Shown here: piece by piece, positions 1-5,169 of the stretch
Position numbering within the stretch: position 1 is the first letter of the stretch
Layout: each line of letters begins with the position of its first letter
Source: Thermocrinis sp.
GTDB lineage: Bacteria > Aquificota > Aquificia > Aquificales > Aquificaceae
NCBI GenBank assembly: GCA_022759285.1
Contig: JAEMPM010000139.1
Span: 1-5,169, forward strand
DNA length: 5,169 nucleotides
Direction of reading: 5' to 3'
Translations under genes and position numbers: made by a program
The notes under the pieces: generated by a model
Told to the model about the DNA's origin: nothing
The model's input: the letters and a program-made list of their open reading frames with translations, nothing else
Database searches by the model: none

Positions 1-918
1 ATGGAAGGAATATTCAATACCCTTTCTAATATAACCCTTTTCTAACATCATAGGAATAGATTTCCAGTCAACGCTAGCATCTATGTGCCAGTTTATAACA
101 AGTCCTCCTTTGCCCTTTGGTGTATTTATAAGGTGAGGAATTTTTACCAGCTTGAACAGAAAGTATCTTAAGACAGACCTCAAAACCATATCATCTGAGT
201 GAGCTTTAAGATATCCAAGAGGTAAGGAAGAGTAAAAAATGTATCCTTCCTTGTATTTTTTCCACACTAATGCTTTGTATTCATTGCTATCTTTCTTATC
301 TACTACAAACGCAAGAGTTTTCCCATCAAATCCATTGTCTTCTGTTTTAGCATAAGGATAAATTAGCCTTCCATACAGGTATCCTGTTATAAGCCTCTGT
401 TCTTTATCTATCTTACCTGGAGTTATCTCAAGATTGCTATCCACTATCTTTACATATCCTTCCGAGAAACTGTCCGCTTTTAATTTGTCATATAGAATGT
501 AGTTTATACCAAGCAGAGGGCTAAAAATGGCCGACTTTAAATATGCACCCGCGTGGTTTCTTATACCCGCATCTTGAGAAATTAGCAAGCTTCCTCCGTA
601 CGAAAGATAATCCTTAAACCACTCTACTGCGTTTGGATGTATGTATTGCAAAGTTCCATCTGGGATAATAACCGCAGGTTTATGCTTAGCTAACTTTTTT
701 GGGTCTACTGATAAAAGGCTTTTTACATCCACAAGTCTATGAGGTATTCCTTCTTCTTCAAGCACACTTTCAAAAGCGTCCACCTGATAACTCTTCTCTC
801 CATAAACTACCAGTACCTCTATATCCTCATACCATCCTAGAGAATAAACGGGCAGGAGCATTTTCAAGATGATAAACAAAAGCACGAGTATAATAAAAAG
901 AATAAATATCCTTCTCAC
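1..918 (-). CDS. Membrane-anchored amidotransferase-like / polysaccharide deacetylase-like protein, 3' end outside window
   Basis: The reading frame is open from a GTG at 918 to the first base, giving 306 residues with no stop. The GTG shares four bases (GTGA) with the stop of the upstream gene and has AGAGGT six bases upstream. Residues 4-19 are one hydrophobic segment preceded by VRR and followed by an acidic stretch (YEDIE), so the rest should be periplasmic. Residues 33-120 have the alternating strand/helix pattern of class I glutamine-amidotransferase-like folds (IEVLVVYG, AVIIPDG, GGSLLISQDAG), but I see no nucleophile Cys, so a non-catalytic version is likely. After residue 230 comes a PLGYLKAHSDD stretch, then GGLVINWHID at 271-280. 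That resembles the first metal/base motif of polysaccharide deacetylases, and the frame is cut at YSFH, where a second His motif would fall. Proposed role (inference): de-N-acetylating the polymer made by the neighbouring glycosyltransferase. The deacetylase call is moderate because most of that domain is missing. Confidence 0.72.
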   Translation of the reverse strand, partial: MRRIFILFIILVLLFIILKMLLPVYSLGWYEDIEVLVVYGEKSYQVDAFESVLEEEGIPHRLVDVKSLLSVDPKKLAKHKPAVIIPDGTLQYIHPNAVEWFKDYLSYGGSLLISQDAGIRNHAGAYLKSAIFSPLLGINYILYDKLKADSFSEGYVKIVDSNLEITPGKIDKEQRLITGYLYGRLIYPYAKTEDNGFDGKTLAFVVDKKDSNEYKALVWKKYKEGYIFYSSLPLGYLKAHSDDMVLRSVLRYFLFKLVKIPHLINTPKGKGGLVINWHIDASVDWKSIPMMLEKGYIRKGIEYSFH

Positions 919-1844
919 GGATTTACCTCTACCCGTTTTTCACTGTGTATATACCCGTAAATCCTAAAAGGTCCTTTGATAAGTATCTCACCTTTTGCCA
1001 CTACCGATTTTACCTTACCTTCTCTACCTATCACTACTCCATTTTTAAGAGTTATGCTCTTTTGACTGAACACATTCCCCTTTATCCATACATCCCCTTC
1101 TATTTGTACATCACCGTCGCAGAAGAGATCTCCATCCACAAAAACAGGTCTGTCTTTCCCACCTATACTTATATTACCTGTTATGCTAAAATTCCCTTGT
1201 AAATTTATAGTCCCTTCTACATTTTTTTTATCAATCAGAGGGTCGTCTGATGTGTCTATTTTTTTGGCATACGCTCTTTTAAAGGTTGTCCAGCCTCTTA
1301 TCTTCATTTCACGGGTATAAACGCTTACACCTAAGTCTGCGTTAGACTTTGTGATAAGAGTTCCTTCCACATGCACCCATCTTGCAATACGAACGGGTGC
1401 CTCTATAATGCAGTTTCCCTGCACATACAGACTTCTTGCGATACATGTATTTTTGAATACAGCGTTTCCAAATACAACTAATTCCCTTTTGAATGTATGG
1501 TTTTGCAAAAAAACAGTATCCTTAGTGAAAACTACAGGAGTATCTAGCGTGTTTTCTGCCAAGTTCTCATCGTTTAAAAAACCTACCCATTCTTCTCTGT
1601 TTAATTTGAGCTTTAAATAGACAGAATTGTACTTCTCTACTTCTTGGATTTTTAAGTCCTTTAGAGCAGTGGAAAGAAGATACATAAAACTTTTTCCAAA
1701 GTAGTCAGGTTCTTTCTTACGCTCAGGGTCTACGGATATAGGCTTTGCATCTCTTTTTAGAAAAAGCTCAATAAGAGAAGGAACGAATGGTAATAAAAAT
1801 AAAAGGATAAAAAATAAAGCTATTAGCAGAATGACTTTAGGCAT
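915..1844 (-). CDS. Membrane-anchored bactofilin-like beta-solenoid protein
   Basis: This 309-residue protein starts at ATG 1844, with GAAAGGT six bases upstream, and overlaps the end of the glycosyltransferase gene by eight bases. Residues 4-28 form one membrane segment. It is followed by a strongly basic stretch (KRDAK, then ERKKE), so the positive-inside rule puts the bulk in the cytoplasm. Residues 46-115 look like a small mixed domain. Residues 118-188 and 210-308 are short beta-strand repeats with regularly spaced Gly, Val and Ile (for example LYVQGNCII, VHVEGTLI, VFVDGDLFCDGDVQIEGDVW, SITLKNGVVIG). This is the pattern of the polymer-forming cytoskeletal (bactofilin) solenoid. Bactofilins are usually shorter, around 100-200 residues, and often cytosolic or membrane-associated, so the anchor and two-part solenoid are unusual. 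Inferred role: a scaffold for the polysaccharide machinery. A degenerate hexapeptide acyltransferase is the main alternative, but the repeats do not fit the strict six-residue pattern and no catalytic His is evident. Confidence 0.7.
   Translation of the reverse strand: MPKVILLIALFFILLFLLPFVPSLIELFLKRDAKPISVDPERKKEPDYFGKSFMYLLSTALKDLKIQEVEKYNSVYLKLKLNREEWVGFLNDENLAENTLDTPVVFTKDTVFLQNHTFKRELVVFGNAVFKNTCIARSLYVQGNCIIEAPVRIARWVHVEGTLITKSNADLGVSVYTREMKIRGWTTFKRAYAKKIDTSDDPLIDKKNVEGTINLQGNFSITGNISIGGKDRPVFVDGDLFCDGDVQIEGDVWIKGNVFSQKSITLKNGVVIGREGKVKSVVAKGEILIKGPFRIYGYIHSEKRVEVNP
925..930 (-). promoter_or_regulatory. Ribosome binding site deciding a GTG start
   Basis: AGAGGT on the minus strand lies six bases before the GTG at 918, inside the last codons of the solenoid gene. 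It supports the GTG as the true start of the deacetylase-like gene; the first in-frame ATG (codon 20) would remove the membrane anchor. Confidence 0.6.
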
Positions 1845-3096
1845 TTCTGAACCTTTCAGTCTTCTGCCAGCTTACAGTTCTTTTAGTTATCAGGTCTATT
1901 AGTGCATCAAAGAATCCCAAAGATGCATATATAATGTTAAAGATGAACTCGAGAAACATCAAAGGTAAAAGAAAAACCTTCTCTTTTGAGCCATCAAGCA
2001 CCAACGCAGTGCCTATCTCAAAGAAGGGAGCAAAGTTTCCAAAGGAGTTATGTGCAAACATAAAAAGTAAAAAAAGGTAAGAACTCGTGATTTCCATCTC
2101 TCCTAGGAAAAAGAGTAAAAGAGAATCGAGCAGACCTAGAAAGATCAAAAAAGGTTGCATATATATAGCAAGAAGTAGCAAGCCATCTATTTTTTGCCAA
2201 AGATTAAGCTTCTTGGAAAGGATAGTAGGGATAAAATACTTAAACATCACCTGATTGTGTCCCCTCGACCATCTTCTTAACTGCCGGGCTCTTACATTCC
2301 AGTCCTCCGGTGCTTCCTCATAACACTCGGCAATATTGGCATAAGCTACCTTGTAGCCATTTAGATACATTTTGTATGTTAATTCCGTATCTTCAGCCAG
2401 AATCCTCGAGTCAAAGCCTCCTAGCTCTATAACCGTACTTTTTCTAAAACCACCCACAGTTCCTCCGTATTGAGGTATTAGGTTTAGATTATACCTTGCC
2501 TGTTGGTCTACTTGATAGCCACCCGACCTTTCTATGTCAAGGAGTCTTGTAAGCAAGTTCTTCTCGGCGTTTATGGGCACAACCCTCCCCATAACTGCAC
2601 CCACCTGAGGATCTTTAAAGGCTATAGCTAAAGTTCTAATTTGTCCTTTGGGTGGCAGGTAATCTGCGTCATAAACTATTATGACCTCCCCCTTTGCTAT
2701 TTTTAGGGCATCATTTAAACCATTTTGCTTACCTCTTGGTAAGTCTCCATACCTGTGCAAAGGTTTGATAAAAGGATATTTTTGAGCATACTCTTCAAGA
2801 ATCTCCTTGGTTCTATCTGTTGAGTGATCGTTTATTGGTATGATCTCTAACTTTTCCTTTGGGTAATCTGATGCAACAAGAAGGTCCAATATATGACGCG
2901 CTACCTTTTCCTCGTTATGCATGGGAACTAAAACGGATACCGTGGGTAGGTCTTCATCCAATATATCCTGATAGTAGAGTCTTTGTTTGCCGAAAGCTCT
3001 GTTTAAGGTGAAAGTATAATGTCTTATGATATAAAGTAGGAGAACCAACATTAGAAACACCATGTATGTTTTTAGAAAAAATATCAGAACCCCCAC
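1837..3096 (-). CDS. Inner-membrane family 2 glycosyltransferase, processive polysaccharide synthase type
   Basis: This membrane glycosyltransferase probably polymerises an exopolysaccharide from a UDP-sugar. I chose GTG 3096 (419 residues) because AGGAGG lies ten bases upstream; a TTG at 3150 would add 18 residues but has no ribosome binding site. Numbered from the GTG: a membrane segment at about 2-24, then basic residues, so the catalytic domain (about 53-280) is cytoplasmic. It holds VSVLVPMHNEE (53-63), NDHSTDRT (89-96), the metal-binding DAD (143-145), GGTVGGF (211-217), the catalytic-base motif AED (234-236) and QLRRW (272-276). QLRRW is the Q-x-x-R-W signature of processive synthases such as BcsA, PgaC/IcaA and hyaluronan synthase. 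Further membrane segments lie at about 304-330, 338-355 and 373-397, and the C-terminus has WQKTER, similar to the W-x-K-T end of PgaC-like enzymes. No PilZ domain is present, so any c-di-GMP control would have to come through a partner. The sugar cannot be read from sequence; N-acetylhexosamine is inferred from the epimerase and deacetylase neighbours. Confidence 0.92.
   Translation of the reverse strand: MGVLIFFLKTYMVFLMLVLLLYIIRHYTFTLNRAFGKQRLYYQDILDEDLPTVSVLVPMHNEEKVARHILDLLVASDYPKEKLEIIPINDHSTDRTKEILEEYAQKYPFIKPLHRYGDLPRGKQNGLNDALKIAKGEVIIVYDADYLPPKGQIRTLAIAFKDPQVGAVMGRVVPINAEKNLLTRLLDIERSGGYQVDQQARYNLNLIPQYGGTVGGFRKSTVIELGGFDSRILAEDTELTYKMYLNGYKVAYANIAECYEEAPEDWNVRARQLRRWSRGHNQVMFKYFIPTILSKKLNLWQKIDGLLLLAIYMQPFLIFLGLLDSLLLFFLGEMEITSSYLFLLFMFAHNSFGNFAPFFEIGTALVLDGSKEKVFLLPLMFLEFIFNIIYASLGFFDALIDLITKRTVSWQKTERFRNA
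1851..1857 (-). promoter_or_regulatory. Ribosome binding site of the solenoid gene
   Basis: GAAAGGT on the minus strand lies six bases before ATG 1844 and within the last codons of the glycosyltransferase gene. The eight-base overlap and this internal site suggest translational coupling. Confidence 0.5.
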
Positions 3097-3890
3097 TGGT
3101 AGAAGGCCTCCTGCCTTCTTTGAAGAAGTTTTATGGTCATGTAAAGACAAAGGGAGTAAAAAGAGACTATGTATATAAAGTCAATGAGTGGACCGAAAAG
3201 AAAGAACATTGCAGGCATGTGTATGTAAGAAAAACTTTTCAAGGTGTAAGCAAATACTATGTACCTAAGACCACCAAAAACTGAAGAATACATAAGACTA
3301 AGAGCTATAGTAATTGCGTTTAGCAGAAGATTTAACCAGCTAAAAGTAAATAAGGACAAAGAAAGAGCAAGAAGGATGGGTATAAATAGGAAAACTCCAG
3401 TCTGCTGAAGAATATATAGCACAGCAAAATCTCTTTCCGTATAAGGAAAACTGTCTAAAAAAAACACAAAATAAAAGGATGACACAAAATACACAAATGC
3501 TATGTATATAAGCCACGCGGAAATATACTTGGACAGTGGGTTGAATCTGCTTATTAGAAATAGTAAGGATAAAGAACTTACAAGAAGGTAAATAAAAGAT
3601 TCTTGCAAGGTAGGTAGTCTGCCATGTGGTATGGAATACTCAAGCTTAAAGCTTAGAAACTTATAGCTTGCGGTATAGCTACCTTCTAAAATTTTCCTCG
3701 TAATGTCAGATAAAGCTTTAAAGTAATCCTCAAGAAAGAAAATTACTAAAAACTCAAATACGACCACCAAGAGCGTAAGCTGAAGCATAAAAAGGTACTT
3801 GTTGAACTTTAAAACTCTGCCAAAACGCGCGTAACCGATTACTGGTTTTTCTACCTCAAAAATCTTTGAATATGCCTGTTTGGAAGCCAT
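3084..3890 (-). CDS. Polytopic inner-membrane protein of unknown function
   Basis: I do not recognise this family. From ATG 3890 it is 268 residues; an ATG nine bases further upstream (3899) adds three residues, but its only Shine-Dalgarno match sits one base away, whereas that match is ten bases from ATG 3890. After a basic N-terminal stretch (about 1-31) there are roughly six hydrophobic segments, near 32-53, 97-114, 121-145, 155-177, 181-203 and 225-253, ending in a basic tail (KLLQRRQ). The loop between the first two (about 54-96) is the longest soluble part and is probably periplasmic. The protein is rich in Phe, Leu, Ser and Tyr, and I see no catalytic motif. It overlaps the barrel gene by about 35 bases and the glycosyltransferase by 13, so it is very likely co-expressed with both. 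A role as a membrane partner of the synthase, or in polymer modification or translocation, is inference from position only. Confidence 0.8.
   Translation of the reverse strand: MASKQAYSKIFEVEKPVIGYARFGRVLKFNKYLFMLQLTLLVVVFEFLVIFFLEDYFKALSDITRKILEGSYTASYKFLSFKLEYSIPHGRLPTLQESFIYLLVSSLSLLFLISRFNPLSKYISAWLIYIAFVYFVSSFYFVFFLDSFPYTERDFAVLYILQQTGVFLFIPILLALSLSLFTFSWLNLLLNAITIALSLMYSSVFGGLRYIVFAYTLKSFSYIHMPAMFFLFGPLIDFIYIVSFYSLCLYMTIKLLQRRQEAFYQWGF
3107..3112 (-). promoter_or_regulatory. Ribosome binding site deciding the glycosyltransferase start
   Basis: A perfect AGGAGG on the minus strand lies ten bases before GTG 3096 and inside the last codons of the upstream membrane-protein gene. It favours GTG 3096 over the TTG at 3150, whose upstream bases are pyrimidine-rich and contain no Shine-Dalgarno match. 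Confidence 0.65.
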
Positions 3891-4632
3891 ACTTTTCATA
3901 TCCCTCTTTTAATTTAAAGTAGCTTAAACCTCCAAATAAACCTAGATCTTTCTTTATCCAGTGCCTGTGAGAAAGGGATATGTATAAGGCCTTTTGTCTA
4001 ACCTCTTGTGGGTTTGCCAAGTAGGTAACAAGGTATGCCTGTTTGCCGTAAGAGATGTCCAGATATGTCCAACTTTTCCCTTCTTGTCCTATACCTATAC
4101 TTACAAGGTCGGAAGAAGAATTTACGCTACCCGGGTCGCTTCTGTTCATAAAATGTTTGTAAGTTATCACAAAGCCTTCTCCATAGTAGGATATTCCTGG
4201 ATAAGTTATGTAGGCCTTGTGAACATCGTAGTATTTTATGTATGTAAAGCCTATGGAAGGGATTATATTCCTCTTTTCTCCTATCTTAAAGTTAAACTCG
4301 TGGTCTAACCTATACTTGGGAAGGTAGGTGCTGTTGCTTCCAGTAGAGAAACTAGTGTATGTATAAAGCCATGGACTCCAATCCTTGTAAGCACCTAGAA
4401 CACCAAGCGCAGCATCGCCTTCGTGCTTTCTGCTAAAAACTCCACCCTCCAAAAAGTAGGTAAAACCCTGGACAGGTCTGTGGTAAAGTCTTATAAAGCC
4501 ACTTTTCCAGCTACCGTAGGTAGCATTTGGGCTAAGATATTCATAATTTCCACCCACCTCAAGCCTGAAATCATAGGCATAAGCACTAAAACCAATAAGC
4601 ACCACCGATGGAATTAGCCTCAGCACACTCAT
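3856..4632 (-). CDS. YaiO-like outer-membrane beta-barrel protein
   Basis: This 258-residue protein starts at ATG 4632, with GGGAGGA five bases upstream. Residues 1-19 form a signal peptide: an Arg near the start, a hydrophobic core and AYA before the likely cleavage site. The mature part is made of amphipathic beta-strands with many Tyr, Phe, Trp and Gly residues (for example FRLEVGGNYEYL, FTYFLEGGVFSR, SIGFTYIKYYD, LYISLSHRHW) and ends in Phe (GIFKDF), as expected for a substrate of the BAM assembly machinery. Length and strand pattern resemble the YaiO family, whose E. coli member is encoded next to a GT2 (yaiP) and a deacetylase (yaiS), as here. It is far smaller than PgaA or BcsC and has no TPR domain, so if it exports polymer it does so without the usual periplasmic scaffold. 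Family assignment is from pattern and context, with no alignment done. The gene overlaps the epimerase gene by 47 bases. Confidence 0.8.
   Translation of the reverse strand: MSVLRLIPSVVLIGFSAYAYDFRLEVGGNYEYLSPNATYGSWKSGFIRLYHRPVQGFTYFLEGGVFSRKHEGDAALGVLGAYKDWSPWLYTYTSFSTGSNSTYLPKYRLDHEFNFKIGEKRNIIPSIGFTYIKYYDVHKAYITYPGISYYGEGFVITYKHFMNRSDPGSVNSSSDLVSIGIGQEGKSWTYLDISYGKQAYLVTYLANPQEVRQKALYISLSHRHWIKKDLGLFGGLSYFKLKEGYEKYGFQTGIFKDF
3901..3907 (-). promoter_or_regulatory. Ribosome binding site deciding the membrane-protein start
   Basis: AGAGGGA on the minus strand lies one base from ATG 3899, which is too close, and ten bases from ATG 3890. The same ten-base spacing is seen for the downstream glycosyltransferase. 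It therefore supports 3890, though not decisively. Confidence 0.5.
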
Positions 4633-5169
4633 GTAAATCCTCCCTATAATTTTCTTCGTAGTTTGAAATAAAGTTTTTCACTTCATCACAGAGAAGGAAG
4701 TTCTTTATTCTCTCACTTGCCTTTCCATCTCCGTAAGGATTCTCAAAAGTAAGATTTTGGTAATATTCCAGATTTCTGTAGATGTTTTCAAACTCCTTTA
4801 CTATGTTCTCTTTATTAGTGCCTACCACTTTTCCTAAACCAACATCTACGACTTCCATTCTTTCGGAGGTGTTCCTAGTTATTAGCAAAGGCTTTTTAAG
4901 CGTGCAGGCTTCTTCCTGAATCCCGCCTGAATCAGAGATGATTATCACTGACTTCTCCAACAAATAAATGGTTTGTGGATAAGTTAAGGGCTCCACTATG
5001 GCTAAGTTATCCGAGGGCTTGGTGAAATCTTCAAGGATGCTCTTTCTCACTGAAGGGTTTTTATGTAAGGACCATACAAAAAGCAGGTGCGGATATTTTT
5101 GAGCGAGTTCATTGACTGCATCTCTTATGTTCTTCATAGGCTCTCCTATATTTTCCCTTCTGTGAGAAG
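4586..5169 (-). CDS. wecB: UDP-N-acetylglucosamine 2-epimerase, C-terminal part (5' end outside window)
   Basis: This cytoplasmic enzyme interconverts UDP-GlcNAc and UDP-ManNAc. The frame is open to the right edge, and the first visible codons read SHRRENIGEP, the conserved HRREN motif of non-hydrolysing epimerases. The ATG at 5135-5137 is therefore internal and the gene begins outside the window; about 193 residues are visible. Counting from that internal Met: HKNP at 25-28, EPLTY at 49-53, the nucleotide-binding SDSGGIQEEA at 68-77, SERME at 91-95 (most relatives have TERPE) and NPYGDGKASERI at 133-144, the usual last motif. About 39 residues follow it, against roughly ten in E. coli WecB, and the last 15 codons overlap the barrel gene. 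UDP-ManNAc could feed the neighbouring synthase, as WecB does for the N4 glycan receptor in E. coli, but a role in other envelope glycans cannot be excluded. Confidence 0.95.
   Translation of the reverse strand, partial: SHRRENIGEPMKNIRDAVNELAQKYPHLLFVWSLHKNPSVRKSILEDFTKPSDNLAIVEPLTYPQTIYLLEKSVIIISDSGGIQEEACTLKKPLLITRNTSERMEVVDVGLGKVVGTNKENIVKEFENIYRNLEYYQNLTFENPYGDGKASERIKNFLLCDEVKNFISNYEENYREDLHECAEANSIGGAYWF
4638..4644 (-). promoter_or_regulatory. Strong ribosome binding site of the barrel gene
   Basis: GGGAGGA on the minus strand lies five bases before ATG 4632. It sits within the coding sequence of the epimerase C-terminal tail, so one stretch of DNA serves both purposes. It is among the best Shine-Dalgarno matches in the window. 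Confidence 0.65.

Noticed and set aside
945..1202. Plus-strand open frame of 85 codons
   Set aside because: It lies antisense to the solenoid gene, has low-complexity Tyr/Pro/Ile composition typical of a reversed coding strand, and matches no known protein pattern.
1351..1620. Plus-strand open frame of 89 codons
   Set aside because: It is antisense to the solenoid repeats, and the minus-strand protein has a coherent membrane segment and repeat structure that this frame lacks.
915..1844. Hexapeptide-repeat (left-handed beta-helix) acyltransferase, comparable to E. coli YaiX
   Set aside because: Gly/Ile/Val spacing is irregular rather than strictly six residues, and no catalytic His loop is evident. 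Kept only as an alternative.
1837..3096. Cellulose synthase (BcsA) identity
   Set aside because: The catalytic motifs fit GT2 synthases in general, but the protein lacks the PilZ domain and is much shorter, and no bcsB/bcsC neighbours are seen.
3066..3284. Plus-strand open frame of 72 codons across the glycosyltransferase/membrane-protein junction
   Set aside because: It is antisense to two well-supported genes, and its composition is explained by the reverse complement of their codons.
3084..3890. Exosortase-like or O-antigen polymerase-like membrane protein
   Set aside because: The conserved Cys/Arg/His arrangement of exosortases is absent and there is no large periplasmic loop like that of Wzy, so the family is left unassigned.
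3994..4308. Plus-strand open frame of 104 codons
   Set aside because: It is fully antisense to the barrel gene, which has a signal peptide, strand pattern and strong ribosome binding site.
4423..4617. Plus-strand open frame of 64 codons
   Set aside because: It is antisense to the barrel gene's N-terminal half, with no recognisable domain.
4586..5137. Treating the ATG at 5137 as the start of a short epimerase
   Set aside because: The frame continues upstream through the conserved HRREN motif to the window edge, so the ATG is internal.

Overview
The window is a single, gap-free, minus-strand gene cluster that looks like part of a cell-envelope or extracellular polysaccharide operon. Codon use favours AGA/AGG for Arg and ATA for Ile. 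The proteins are rich in Lys, Glu, Ile, Phe and Tyr, base composition is AT-rich, and genes overlap rather than being spaced. Together these suggest a thermophilic Gram-negative bacterium with a compact genome, for example a member of the Aquificota. That taxonomic guess is inference. The Gram-negative part is firmer, because one gene encodes a signal-peptide-bearing protein that looks like an outer-membrane beta-barrel.

In order of transcription (right to left): (1) the 3' part of a UDP-GlcNAc 2-epimerase (WecB type), cut by the right edge; (2) a 258-residue outer-membrane barrel resembling the YaiO family; (3) a polytopic inner-membrane protein I do not recognise; (4) a processive-type family 2 glycosyltransferase (GT2) anchored in the inner membrane; (5) a membrane-anchored protein with a beta-solenoid like that of bactofilins; (6) the 5' part of a membrane-anchored protein with a glutamine-amidotransferase-like region followed by the start of what looks like a polysaccharide deacetylase domain, cut by the left edge. 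Gene 6 starts with GTG and stays open to the first base.

Every junction overlaps (about 47, 35, 13, 8 and 4 bases), and a Shine-Dalgarno-like sequence lies inside the preceding gene each time. No promoter or terminator is visible, so the genes are probably co-transcribed and translationally coupled, with the operon continuing past both edges.

Working model (inference): WecB supplies UDP-ManNAc, or adjusts the UDP-GlcNAc/UDP-ManNAc pool. The GT2 polymerises and extrudes an amino-sugar polymer, possibly with the unknown membrane protein as partner. The deacetylase trims acetyl groups in the periplasm and the YaiO-like barrel serves export. The solenoid protein may form a scaffold that positions the machine. 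The logic resembles E. coli yaiO-yaiX-yaiP-yaiS and the wecB/nfrAB-dependent N4 glycan receptor pathway. The combination with a membrane-anchored bactofilin-like protein and an unknown membrane protein is the part that may be undescribed. No intergenic stretch over 300 bases exists. I see no RNA genes, mobile elements, repeats or CRISPR.
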